In this document: positions 36,414 to 44,133 of the stretch, piece after piece
Position numbering within the stretch: position 1 is the first letter of the stretch
Layout of the letters: the number at the start of each line of letters is the position of its first letter
Source: Acidobacteriota bacterium
GTDB taxonomy: Bacteria > Acidobacteriota > Vicinamibacteria > Marinacidobacterales > Marinacidobacteraceae
Assembly: GCA_022826195.1 (NCBI GenBank)
Contig: JAJDVI010000013.1
Coordinates: 1-64,000, forward strand
DNA: 64,000 nucleotides
Reading direction: 5' to 3'
Notes under the pieces: model-generated
The model's database searches: none
Seen by the model: the letters and a program-made list of their open reading frames with translations, nothing else
Told to the model about the DNA's origin: nothing
Program-made: the position numbers and the translations under genes

Positions 36414-36679
36414 TCGCCTTCTTCCCGAATGCGACGCGTCACCCGAAGGAACCGTTCGACCTCCGGATCTTCATCCAGCTTCCGGAGTTCCTTGGGGTCG
36501 GTCACGCGGAGACCCATGGATCGCGCTCTCACTTCGAACGGACGGCGCTGGGGCGCACTCAGCAACAGCCCACGGCGGATCGCGGCGTTCACGATCTCCT
36601 TGAAGGTGCCGCCCCGCACACGCATGGCACGCCGTACCAAACGGTGGGTGTCCGGATCCAGGGTCACGGTCGTTCTCAT
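36410..36679 (-). CDS. Antitoxin of a decayed VapBC pair
   Basis: Protein of 89 residues starting MRTTVTLDPDTHRLVRRAMR, a ribbon-helix-helix DNA-binding segment with helix TFKEIVNAAIRRGLL, then a charged tail (RKLDEDPEVERFLRVTRRIR). ATG 36679 is chosen because the family begins there; a longer frame to 36733 adds unrelated residues. It overlaps the truncated toxin gene by ATGA. With the toxin broken, it may persist as an autoregulator or as an anti-addiction factor against related toxins. Confidence 0.85.
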   Translation of the reverse strand: MRTTVTLDPDTHRLVRRAMRVRGGTFKEIVNAAIRRGLLLSAPQRRPFEVRARSMGLRVTDPKELRKLDEDPEVERFLRVTRRIREEGE

Positions 36680-36684
36680 GGCGA

Positions 36685-36696
36685 GCATCATGATGC
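36685..36696. promoter_or_regulatory. Palindrome upstream of the antitoxin gene
   Basis: GCATCATGATGC is a perfect 12-bp palindrome ending 5 bp before the antitoxin ATG. Position and symmetry suit an autorepressor site for the ribbon-helix-helix antitoxin. Only one copy is seen. Confidence 0.4.
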
Positions 36697-36785
36697 ACGG
36701 GGACGGTCCTATCAACACCGACGCTCGGTTCACGCCGATGACCGGCCGTTCGAACTCCGGGTGCTGACCGGAGATATTCCGCCCG

Positions 36786-37298
36786 CTAGACCGAGGGTTC
36801 GCCCGTATCCGAGTGCCGCGGAGCGTGGTCGCGCTTCCAGATGAGGAAGGTGCGGCGGAACTCGATCACCACCACCCCATCCTGATTCTTGCCGCGGGTG
36901 CGGACGGTTACGATCCCGGCCTCCGGACGGGACCGGGACTCGCGGGTGGAGAGCACCTCGCTCTCCGAATAGAGCGTGTCTCCCTCGAAGAGCGGCGCAG
37001 GCAGCCGGACCTCGTCCCAGCCGAGGTTCGCGAGCACGTTCCGGGTCAGGTCGTTGACCGACTGGCCGGTGGCGAGGGCCAGCGTCAGGCAGGAGTTCAC
37101 GAGCGGTTTGCCGAACGGGGTCTTCTCGCTGTGGTGACGGTCGATGTGGATCGGGTTCTGGTTCTGGGTAAGCAGCGAGAACCAGGAGTTGTCGGCGGCG
37201 AGAACGGTGCGGCCCAGCGGGTGGACGATGCGCTGGCCGGCGTGGAAGTCCTCGTAGAAGCGGCCGGCGTCGCTCTCCGGCGTGAGGGTGTCCGACAT
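36786..37298 (-). CDS. MaoC-family dehydratase (hot-dog fold)
   Basis: Protein of 170 residues. QNQNPIHIDRHHSEKTPFGKPLVNSCLTLALATG holds the hydratase-2 motif with the catalytic Asp/His (Asn-Pro-Ile-His-Ile-Asp). The typical beta strands GDTLYSESEVLSTRESRSRP and VVVIEFRRTFLIWKR follow. MaoC dehydratases hydrate or dehydrate enoyl-CoA esters or related acyl thioesters; mesaconyl-CoA hydratase is a possible relative. No acyl-CoA genes are beside it, so the substrate cannot be set. The flanks are the antitoxin gene and a repeat-rich spacer. Confidence 0.87.
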   Translation of the reverse strand: MSDTLTPESDAGRFYEDFHAGQRIVHPLGRTVLAADNSWFSLLTQNQNPIHIDRHHSEKTPFGKPLVNSCLTLALATGQSVNDLTRNVLANLGWDEVRLPAPLFEGDTLYSESEVLSTRESRSRPEAGIVTVRTRGKNQDGVVVIEFRRTFLIWKRDHAPRHSDTGEPSV

Positions 37299-37467
37299 GG
37301 TCCCCTACCCTATCCGGTCCGCGCACGCGGCTACCGCAAATCCGGCGGATTCACATCAACACCTGAGAATCGCCGGGATGTTTTCGTGTTGCAGGTGGAA
37401 TCGGACCGCCGTCCGGAAACGCAGCGAGATCACTCTTCCAACGACCTGGGCGAAACAGCGATACGGG

Positions 37468-37513
37468 CTCTGCGGCCCTTTGGGCCGCGTGCCGGCCGAA
37501 GCCGGCGTTCCAA
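37468..37513 (-). repeat. Dispersed paired-hairpin repeat, copy D
   Basis: GCGGCCCTTTGGGCCGC hairpin followed by GTGCCGGCCGAAGCCGGC and GTTCC. Same order and orientation as copy A; the arms of the first hairpin differ from other copies but still pair perfectly. Confidence 0.8.
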
Positions 37514-37547
37514 GCCGCTGCGCCATTACGCGGGTCGGCGAGACGCG

Positions 37548-37614
37548 CTCTGCGGCCCTCCGGGCCGCGTGCCGGTCTGAAGGCCCCCACCGGGAGGGCT
37601 GGCCGGCGCTCCCC
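37548..37614 (-). repeat. Dispersed paired-hairpin repeat, copy E (expanded)
   Basis: GCGGCCCTCCGGGCCGC hairpin, then GTGCCGGTCTGAAGGCC interrupted by about 18 bp that themselves form a stem, then CCGGCGCTCC. It looks like a copy whose second hairpin gained or kept an inner arm. It lies 34 bp after copy D in the same orientation. Confidence 0.65.
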
Positions 37615-37620
37615 GGGTTC

Positions 37621-37938
37621 CTAGCGGCGGACTTTCACGGCGGTGCCGTAGGCGAGGATCTCGGCCGCGGTGGTCATCAGCACCGAGGTCGCGATCCGCA
37701 TACCGACGATGGCGTCGGCGCCGAGGGCTTCGGCGTGCTCGATCATGCGGGCGATGGCCTGTTCGCGGCTCTCCGCCATGAGCTTCGTGTAGGACTCGAC
37801 CTCGCCGCCGACCACTCCCTTGAGGCCGGCCATGATGTCGCGGCCGAGATGGCGGGCGCGGATCGTGTTGCCGCGGGCGATGCCCAGGACGGCGGTGATC
37901 TCCCCGCCGGGAACTTCGTTGGTGGTACTGACAATCAT
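37621..37938 (-). CDS. YbjQ/UPF0145 family protein
   Basis: Protein of 105 residues covering the whole YbjQ family: MIVSTTNEVPGGEITAVLGI, RGNTIRARHLGRDI, GLKGVVGGEVESYTKLM, and EHAEALGADAIVGMRI. The family forms a small beta-alpha oligomer and has been called a heavy-metal-binding domain, but no biochemical role is settled. Its ATG overlaps the stop of the upstream membrane-protein gene (ATGA). That gene in turn lies 25 bp after the sigma factor, so the three probably form one operon. Confidence 0.9.
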   Translation of the reverse strand: MIVSTTNEVPGGEITAVLGIARGNTIRARHLGRDIMAGLKGVVGGEVESYTKLMAESREQAIARMIEHAEALGADAIVGMRIATSVLMTTAAEILAYGTAVKVRR

Positions 37939-38306
37939 CGTCGGACTCTCCGGAAAGGATCGGTGGAACGGGCGCGGATCCGCTCCCGGATCGCGCCCAG
38001 CAAGAGAAGCAGGATGCCGAGCAGGAACCCGGCGGTGCCGAAGCGAACGATCACCGGGATCGATGCGTCAGCCAGGAATTCGGTGGCAAACACGTACGCC
38101 CAGTAGCCGAGGAGCACCGCCCCCGAAGCGGAGAGCAGCGTCCAGGCGACGCCCCGCTCGAGGCGCGAGTAGACCCCGAGCCAGAAGCGGTCCATGGCCG
38201 CGTCGTCCCAGTCGGCGGGGCGCGGTTCGAGTTCGGGTCCGCCCGGTGCGTCTTCGGGAATTCGCCCCGAGGCGCCCGGGCCCTGGTTCGTTTCGTGATC
38301 GTTCAT
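37935..38306 (-). CDS. Small membrane protein downstream of a sigma factor
   Basis: Protein of 123 residues that I do not recognise. The first 50 residues are acidic and polar (ELEPRPADWDDAAMDRFWLG). Two membrane helices follow (VAWTLLSASGAVLLGYWAYV and PVIVRFGTAGFLLGILLLLL), then a basic tail (RERIRARSTDPFRRVRR). ATG 38306 follows a strong AGGAGG-type site in GAAAGGAGGAAACCCG. It sits where an anti-sigma factor gene often lies, but no zinc-finger or anti-sigma motif is visible, so that role would be a guess. Confidence 0.8.
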   Translation of the reverse strand: MNDHETNQGPGASGRIPEDAPGGPELEPRPADWDDAAMDRFWLGVYSRLERGVAWTLLSASGAVLLGYWAYVFATEFLADASIPVIVRFGTAGFLLGILLLLLGAIRERIRARSTDPFRRVRR

Positions 38307-38331
38307 CGGGTTTCCTCCTTTCGCCGGCGCA

Positions 38332-39006
38332 TCACCGCCGGCCTCCTCCCGCGAGGAATCGCCGCAGCCGGCGGCGGGCGGTGTGCAGCCGCGACATGAC
38401 CGTCCCCTCGGGGATGCCGAGCCTCTCGGCAACCTCCCGGTGGACGTAGCCCTCCAGGTCCCGCATCACCACCACCCGGCGCTGCTCCTCGGGAAGTTCG
38501 CGGAGCCCGCGTTCCAGCATCAACCGCTGGTCCAGCGACCGCATGCCGCCATCGACCGACGGCTCCCGAACGCTCTCGAGCCCGATCTCCGGCCGGCGGC
38601 GCCGCAGGTAGCTGCGGCAGACGTTGTCCAGAATGGTCAGGAACCAGGGCAGGAAGGGGCGCCCCCGGCGGAAGCGCGGCATCGCATGGAACGCCCGGGC
38701 GAACGCCTCCTGCGCGAGGTCGCGCGCCTCCTCCCGGTCGCCGACCCGGCGGTAGGCGTAGGCCTGCGCCCACCGGGCATAGCGCCGCACGAGCGGTTCG
38801 TAGGCGCGCCGGCTGCCGTTCCGGCACCGGCGGATCCACTCCTGCTCCTCCGGGTCGGGTACGCCGGGCCGGTTTCCCGGGGTGCTTCCGGCGGTCGAGG
38901 TTGCGTCTGTCAAGGCTTCTATGGAGGAACTACGCCGCAGGGGCCCGAATTCTTCATCCGCGGCAGAGGACGCCCGGACGGCAAGCGCCCGAGCCCGCGG
39001 GGTCAC
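38332..39006 (-). CDS. RNA polymerase sigma factor, ECF type
   Basis: Protein of up to 224 residues. Region 2 runs from WIRRCRNGSRRAYEPLVRRY through EARDLAQEAFARAFHAMPRF, and region 4 from LPEEQRRVVVMRDLEGYVHR through EVAERLGIPEGTVMSRLHTA (helix-turn-helix). It would direct polymerase to a stress- or envelope-type promoter set. ATG 39006 leaves a 55-residue N-terminal extension without similarity; TTG 38913 (193 residues) is a credible alternative. The 45 bp between 39006 and the divergent LVIVD gene leave little room for two promoters, which favours the shorter form. Confidence 0.87.
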   Translation of the reverse strand: MTPRARALAVRASSAADEEFGPLRRSSSIEALTDATSTAGSTPGNRPGVPDPEEQEWIRRCRNGSRRAYEPLVRRYARWAQAYAYRRVGDREEARDLAQEAFARAFHAMPRFRRGRPFLPWFLTILDNVCRSYLRRRRPEIGLESVREPSVDGGMRSLDQRLMLERGLRELPEEQRRVVVMRDLEGYVHREVAERLGIPEGTVMSRLHTARRRLRRFLAGGGRR

Positions 39007-39051
39007 GACAACCGATTGGCCCGCCCGCCACGTCTTGACTACTCTTGAACG

Positions 39052-41232
39052 ATGACTTCCGGGCGGATTCCTTCAGCATTCTCTTTCGACTTGGCGGCAC
39101 GCGCGGTGCTGGGTTCGGCTCTCCTGGCCGGCGCCGCCATGGCTTCGGGTCAGGAGCGGCAACTGACGGTGACTCCCGAGTCGCTGAACCTGCGGGTGGG
39201 ACAGACCGGCAGCCTCGTCGCCACCGTTACGGCGGCGGACGGAGAGGTGGACACCGGGGCACGCGTTCTCTTTTTCTCGCTCGACCCGGCCGACGTCAGC
39301 GTCTCCCACACCGGGGTGGTGACCGCCCACCGGGCCGGCAGCCACACGCTGGTGGCGCTTTCGCCGGCGGCCGGGACTACGCCGGGATTCACGCGAGCGG
39401 ACGATCCCGGCATTCGGGTGGAAATCCCCGTGGAGATCCTGCCTTCCGAACTCGCGACGCTGCGCTTCGTCGATCTGCCCGGCCGGGTACTGGCAGGCGC
39501 CAGCATTCCGGTCCGGCTGCTCGCCGAGGACGAGGGTTCCGAACCGCGCGACGTGCGCCCCGAGATCACCGTCGAACCCGCCGGCGTCGGCGCGGTCACC
39601 GCGTTCGGTCCCCTCTTCGAGGGCACCTACCACGCCCATCCGTTCTACGACCGGCCCCGGCCGCCGACCTACCACTGGGAAGCGGCAGGCGTTTTCCGGG
39701 CGGTCGGCCCGGGGACCGCCACCCTGACCGCGCGGCTCGGCGAACTGACCGCCGAGGCGCGGATCGAGGTTGCGCCCAATCCCGCGCACTCCCTCAGCCT
39801 TGACGCGACCATCGGCGAGTCGCCGCTGACCGGCGGCGTCCGCACCGGAGACGTGGTCCGCTTCTCCGCTTCCGTCATGGACGAAGGCGGCGGCGCCGTC
39901 GAAGGCGCCCCGGTGCGCTTCTCGCTGGAATCGCATCCCGACCCCAGCCGGTTCGACACCGTGGGGGCCGGCGCCCCCGCACAACTCCTGGCGGACGGCC
40001 GGTTCGTCGCGGAGCAGCCCGGGCTCTACGTGGTTTCCGCCTCGTCGGGTTCGGCGCACGGAGAACAGGCGGTGCAGGTCGTGCCCCGGGACGTGGGAAT
40101 GGCGATGGAGTTCGTGGGCCATGCGCCGGTGCGCGACCGCGCGACCTCTGACCTCTGGATCTGGGAGGGGACCGACGGGCGCGACTACGCGGCGCTCGGC
40201 ACCTGGAACGCCGACGGGCACGCGCTCTTCTTCGACGTCACCGACCCCGCGAACATGCAGCGGATCTCCGAGGTGCAGGTGGACGCCCGCACCGTGAACG
40301 ACGTCAAGGTGTCCGAAGACGGCAGGATTGCGGTCATCACTCGCGAGGGCGCGTCGAACCGCCGCAACGGCTTCGTGATCCTCGACGTCTCCGACCCCCG
40401 GAACCCCGAGATCCTCTCGCGCTTCGACGACGAGCTCACCGGCGGGGTCCACAACGTGTTCTTCCACGAGGGGCACATCTACGCGATCAACAACGGCCGG
40501 CGCTGGGACGTGGTGAACGCCGAGGATCCGCGGAACCCATTCCGGGTGTCCCGGTTCGAGGACCCCCGCCCCGGCCGCAGCGTGCACGACGTCTGGATCC
40601 ACGACGGGATCGCCTTCCAGGCCGGGAACACCGACGGCATGGTGGTCGTGGACGTGGGCGGCGGCGGCATGGGCGGGTCGCCCCAGAACCCGGTAGAGAT
40701 GGGCCGCCTCTACCAGCTCACCGGCTGGAACCACGCCATCTGGCCGTTCCGCAGCCAGTCGGCGGACCGCTTCTACGTGGTCACCGGCGACGAGTCGCAT
40801 CCGATCAACCCCCGGATCCCCGGCCCGATCATTTCCTGGCAGGAGCGGATGCCGTCCCGGGCGATGGGCTTCATCCACTTCAACGAGTTCGACGATCCCG
40901 AGAACCCGGTCGAGATCGCCCGTTACCGGGTGCCCGAGGCCGGCCCGCACAACCTCTGGATCGACTACGAGAAGGACCTCATGTACGTCGCCTACTTCAA
41001 CGGCGGCCTGCGGGTGGTGGACGTGTCCGGGGAACTGGTGGGCGACCTCTACCGGCAGGGCCGGGAGATCGCCAAGTTCTACTCCGACGACCCGGACGGG
41101 TTCATTCCGAACGCCCCCTTCGTCTGGGGACCGCAGCCGCACAAGGGGACGATCTTCTTCTCCGACTTCAACAGCGGCCTCTGGGCGGTGCGGCTGGTGC
41201 CGCGGGAGGACCGCTCGCCGGCCGCCCCGTAG
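39052..41232 (+). CDS. Exported protein with Big2-like and LVIVD repeats
   Basis: Protein of 726 residues. A signal peptide (AVLGSALLAGAAMASGQ) is followed by three Ig/Big2-like domains to about residue 350 (LTVTPESLNLRVGQTGSLVA is the first). An LVIVD propeller then follows, seen as repeated strand-turn units (FFDVTDPANMQRISEVQV, FVILDVSDPRNPEILSRF, VVNAEDPRNPFRVSRFED). The propeller has HNVFFHEGHIYAINNG and HNLWIDYEKDLMYVAYF as blade cores. It is probably a secreted or surface adhesion or binding protein; no catalytic motif is seen. Confidence 0.85.
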   Translation: MTSGRIPSAFSFDLAARAVLGSALLAGAAMASGQERQLTVTPESLNLRVGQTGSLVATVTAADGEVDTGARVLFFSLDPADVSVSHTGVVTAHRAGSHTLVALSPAAGTTPGFTRADDPGIRVEIPVEILPSELATLRFVDLPGRVLAGASIPVRLLAEDEGSEPRDVRPEITVEPAGVGAVTAFGPLFEGTYHAHPFYDRPRPPTYHWEAAGVFRAVGPGTATLTARLGELTAEARIEVAPNPAHSLSLDATIGESPLTGGVRTGDVVRFSASVMDEGGGAVEGAPVRFSLESHPDPSRFDTVGAGAPAQLLADGRFVAEQPGLYVVSASSGSAHGEQAVQVVPRDVGMAMEFVGHAPVRDRATSDLWIWEGTDGRDYAALGTWNADGHALFFDVTDPANMQRISEVQVDARTVNDVKVSEDGRIAVITREGASNRRNGFVILDVSDPRNPEILSRFDDELTGGVHNVFFHEGHIYAINNGRRWDVVNAEDPRNPFRVSRFEDPRPGRSVHDVWIHDGIAFQAGNTDGMVVVDVGGGGMGGSPQNPVEMGRLYQLTGWNHAIWPFRSQSADRFYVVTGDESHPINPRIPGPIISWQERMPSRAMGFIHFNEFDDPENPVEIARYRVPEAGPHNLWIDYEKDLMYVAYFNGGLRVVDVSGELVGDLYRQGREIAKFYSDDPDGFIPNAPFVWGPQPHKGTIFFSDFNSGLWAVRLVPREDRSPAAP

Positions 41233-41242
41233 GCGCGTCGCC

Positions 41243-42412
41243 TCAGTTCGGGAGCCGCGCCCCCTCGGTTCCGGCGATCGCCCCGCCCAGGAAGCGCCGG
41301 AAGTCCGTTCCCCCGGTGCCGCGCGCCGCGGTCCCCGGATCGGCCTGGCGCACGATGTAGTCGTTCACAATCGCCATGTGGACGCGCCGGAGTTCGGCGA
41401 GGGCCTCCAACGCGCTGTCGTAGGCGTTCCTGACGGCGCGGTCGCCGGTGGCGGCAGCGAACCGGCGGACCGCCCCGCTCGCCTCCACGGTTTCGATGAA
41501 CCGCCGGTGCCGCGGATTCATGTAGCGCCGCATGTCCAGATGGGGTCCCCTGGCCGCCTCCGGCTGCCGAACGGACAGCGCGGCGTCGAAACACTGGATG
41601 AGCGGGCTCTGGGCGGCGCTGCCCCCGGCGAGGACAAGCGGTTCGGCAAGACCGGTCCCCTCGTAGCGCACGCCGGGCTCGAACCACCCGGAGAACGGCG
41701 GCCGCACTCGGCGGTAGAAGACGTGCGGGTCGCAGCCCTCGCGGGTGCGCTCGGTGAGCACCGTGATGCGGCCGATGGTCTCGCCCAACCGTTCGAGTTC
41801 GGCGGCGACCGTCTCGGGATCTCCCGCGTCGGCGGCCACTTCGAGGCGCACGATCCGGGCCGGCTCTCCACCCCCGCAGGCCTCGATGGCCACCGCGATG
41901 GTGAGGAACCAGGTCTCGTCCGTGCTGCCGTGGATGCCGACCAGGTTCACGAGGTTCTCGACCTCGATGGGGCCCGCGGGATCCAGCCGCCGCCAGTTGT
42001 GCATGGCCAGGCTCGCGTGGGAGAGGATCGGGGGACGCCCCAGCCGCTCGGACAGCGCGACGAGCGGCCGGGCGAGCGGGGGCGGCAGGCTGGCCGCCGG
42101 CGGCTCCTCCTGGTGGACGTAGGCGCCGGCGAAGAAGGTGAGCAGCAGCATGGCCCGCTCGACCTCGGGACCGTCCGCCAGCGGCGCGGGGTCCAGTTCC
42201 GGCAGCGCCGCGAGATCGCGGCGGACCCGGCCGACCAGGTAGCGGGCCGAGACATCCTTCGCCATTTCTTCCCACGCCTCGAAGCCCGGCGGCAGGCGCC
42301 GGAGCGGCTCGTAGGTTGGCAGGAAACCCCTTGGCCCCGGGACGCCGCCGGCGGCGGCCAACTGGCGGAGCGGCTCGACCGCGGTCATGGAGAAGAAGGC
42401 GCCGGCTCGCAC
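41243..42412 (-). CDS. Indoleamine 2,3-dioxygenase-family heme protein
   Basis: Protein of 389 residues. Family hallmarks are LSHASLAMHNWRRLDP, GIHGSTDETWFLTIAVAIEA, CDPHVFYRRVRPPFSGW, AGGSAAQSPLIQCFDAAL, MRRYMNPRHRRFIE, the proximal heme ligand region VHMAIVNDYIV (H345) and GTGGTDFRRFL. The enzyme would open the indole ring of L-tryptophan with O2 to give N-formylkynurenine. The start is GTG 42412 or ATG 42388. It is convergent with the LVIVD gene and near a PLP dehydratase and a pyrroline-5-carboxylate dehydrogenase gene. No formamidase or kynureninase gene is next to it. Confidence 0.88.
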   Translation of the reverse strand: MRAGAFFSMTAVEPLRQLAAAGGVPGPRGFLPTYEPLRRLPPGFEAWEEMAKDVSARYLVGRVRRDLAALPELDPAPLADGPEVERAMLLLTFFAGAYVHQEEPPAASLPPPLARPLVALSERLGRPPILSHASLAMHNWRRLDPAGPIEVENLVNLVGIHGSTDETWFLTIAVAIEACGGGEPARIVRLEVAADAGDPETVAAELERLGETIGRITVLTERTREGCDPHVFYRRVRPPFSGWFEPGVRYEGTGLAEPLVLAGGSAAQSPLIQCFDAALSVRQPEAARGPHLDMRRYMNPRHRRFIETVEASGAVRRFAAATGDRAVRNAYDSALEALAELRRVHMAIVNDYIVRQADPGTAARGTGGTDFRRFLGGAIAGTEGARLPN

Positions 42413-42480
42413 CGGATGCGCGCGGAGTGTGCCACGGCGCCCGGCCTCCTCCGTATGATCGGCCCCGCCTGGAGGCTCCG

Positions 42481-43011
42481 ATGCGCACCGCCCTTCCCTT
42501 CCTGTTCGCCCTGATCACCGCCCTCGCCTGGGGCCTCTACGGACCGACGCTCGGGCAGGCGCGCCTCGCGGACGCCACGGCGAGCCCCTTCAAGCCGTAT
42601 CTGGGGATCGGGATCGCCTACCTGGTGGTGGCGATCGCGGGCGGCGCGATCGGGATGTGGCTCCGGGGGGACAACTTCTCCTTTACCCCGATTGCGGGCA
42701 GCAGCCTCGCCTGGGGGTTCGCGGCGGGACTCCTCGGGGCGCTCGGTGCTTTCGGACTGACGATGGCGATGTTCACCGGCGGCGCCCGCATCCCCCACGC
42801 GGTCATGCCGGTGGTCTTCGGAGGCGCGGTCACGATCACCGCGATCTCGACGCTGCTCCTCTCGGGAGGGCGGCTGCGGGGCGGACCGATGCTCTGGGTC
42901 GGAATCGCGGGAGTGCTGCTGTCGGTGCTGCTGATCACGACGAACACCCCGCACGCGCCGCCACCGGCCAAGGCGGCGGCGGAGGCTGCACCCGACAGTC
43001 CGCCGAGTTGA
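42481..43011 (+). CDS. Integral membrane protein, EamA-like half transporter
   Basis: Protein of 176 residues with about five hydrophobic helices (ALPFLFALITALAWGLYGPT, YLGIGIAYLVVAIAGGAIGM, LAWGFAAGLLGALGAFGLTM, AVMPVVFGGAVTITAISTLL, MLWVGIAGVLLSVLLITTNT) and a short proline/alanine tail. It looks like half of a drug/metabolite transporter of the EamA group, which would need to dimerise. ATG 42481 begins the first helix; the longer frame upstream overlaps the opposite gene. Substrate unknown. It diverges from the dioxygenase gene and runs into the dehydratase gene. Confidence 0.75.
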   Translation: MRTALPFLFALITALAWGLYGPTLGQARLADATASPFKPYLGIGIAYLVVAIAGGAIGMWLRGDNFSFTPIAGSSLAWGFAAGLLGALGAFGLTMAMFTGGARIPHAVMPVVFGGAVTITAISTLLLSGGRLRGGPMLWVGIAGVLLSVLLITTNTPHAPPPAKAAAEAAPDSPPS

Positions 43012-43017
43012 GCGGCA

Positions 43018-44115
43018 CTAATCGCCGGACAGCACCCGCAGGCCCTCGCGGCTGATCCCGGCGCCGCTGAGCACGAGCCCCACGGACGCGAGCCCGGGAT
43101 CGAGCTGCGGGAACGCCGCGACCGGCAGGGCGGCGGAGCCCTCGACCATCGCGAAGCGCTCCCCGAGCACCCGGCGCATCGCGGCGGCGATGTCCCCTTC
43201 GTCGAGCAGGATCCAGGCATCCACGAGTTCGCCGCACAGCGCGAAGGTGACCGCGCCGGCCTCCACCCCGCCCGCGACCGCGTCGGCGAGCGTCGGCTCG
43301 AACGGCACGTCCCGTCCCGACTCCAGGAGGCGGCCCGCGCGCACCGAGGCCGCCATGACGGCGGAGGCCCGCGGCTGACATCCCACGACCTGGATCCCGG
43401 GGCGGGCGTGTTTCAGCCAACCGGCGATGCCGGCGATGAGGCCGCCCCCGCCCACCGGCACGAGCACCGCGTCGAGCGGCTCGCCGCCGAGCGCGGCGTC
43501 CATCTCGAAACCGACGGTTCCCTGCCCCGCGATGATGTCCGGATCGTTGTAGGGCGAAACGAACGGTCGCCCGCTCCTTTCCGCCTCCTCCCTGGCCGCG
43601 TATTCGGACTCCACCGCGTCGTCACCCACCAGCCGCAGCTCGACCACGTCGCCGTACTGCTCGTCGAGGACGCGCCGCTTCGAATCGGCCACCGTCCGCG
43701 GCAGGAACACCGTGCCTCGCCCACCCAGCAGGGCGAGCGCGTGCGCGGTCGCCCGGCCGTGGTTCCCAGTGGACGCCGTGACGACTCCCTCGTCGAGTAC
43801 CCGTGGGCCCGCCGCGTCCCGCAGCACCAGCAGCTTGTTCAGGGCTCCCCGGATCTTGAAGGAGCCGGTAACGCCGAAGCACTCGAGCTTCCAGCGAACC
43901 GCTCCGCCGGGCGCGGCGGCCGCCCGTTCGCGGCTCAGGCCGCGGGCGGCTTCGAACGGCGTCTCCTGCAGGAACGGCCGGATCCGGGAGGCTGCCTCAC
44001 GCACCCGGTCCGGCAATTCGCGGAGCAGCGCGGCGCCGGGGGAACAGCCGCCCGCGGACGGTGCCTCTCGGCTAGCATTCCCGACTTCCGGAGCCCCGGA
44101 ATCTGACGTAGTCAC
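43018..44115 (-). CDS. PLP-dependent threonine/serine dehydratase family enzyme
   Basis: Enzyme of 365 residues, fold type II. The PLP lysine is K87 in GSFKIRGA; the phosphate/substrate loop TASTGNHGRA and the glycine loop VGGGGLIAGIAGW are in place. It has no C-terminal regulatory ACT domain, so it resembles catabolic threonine dehydratase, serine dehydratase or EutB of hydroxyectoine use. It would deaminate a beta-hydroxy amino acid to a 2-oxo acid and ammonia. It diverges from the pyrroline-5-carboxylate dehydrogenase gene across only 18 bp, so the two starts share control DNA that lies partly within one of the genes. Confidence 0.88.
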   Translation of the reverse strand: MTTSDSGAPEVGNASREAPSAGGCSPGAALLRELPDRVREAASRIRPFLQETPFEAARGLSRERAAAAPGGAVRWKLECFGVTGSFKIRGALNKLLVLRDAAGPRVLDEGVVTASTGNHGRATAHALALLGGRGTVFLPRTVADSKRRVLDEQYGDVVELRLVGDDAVESEYAAREEAERSGRPFVSPYNDPDIIAGQGTVGFEMDAALGGEPLDAVLVPVGGGGLIAGIAGWLKHARPGIQVVGCQPRASAVMAASVRAGRLLESGRDVPFEPTLADAVAGGVEAGAVTFALCGELVDAWILLDEGDIAAAMRRVLGERFAMVEGSAALPVAAFPQLDPGLASVGLVLSGAGISREGLRVLSGD

Positions 44116-44133
44116 GTAAGGAGAAAGAGTCTA

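Larger units (their letters stand above)
37299..37620. other. Spacer with two hairpin repeats
   Basis: A 322-bp stretch between the MaoC and YbjQ-family genes, both on the minus strand. It carries repeat copies D and E about 80 bp apart. I see no coding region or clear promoter; the first 130 bp are less GC-rich and could hold the MaoC promoter. Confidence 0.6.

Noticed and set aside
38910-38920. TTGACA near the sigma factor start read as a -35 box
   Set aside because: On the minus strand the same bases are the candidate TTG start of the sigma factor, and no -10 box lies at a proper distance for either gene.
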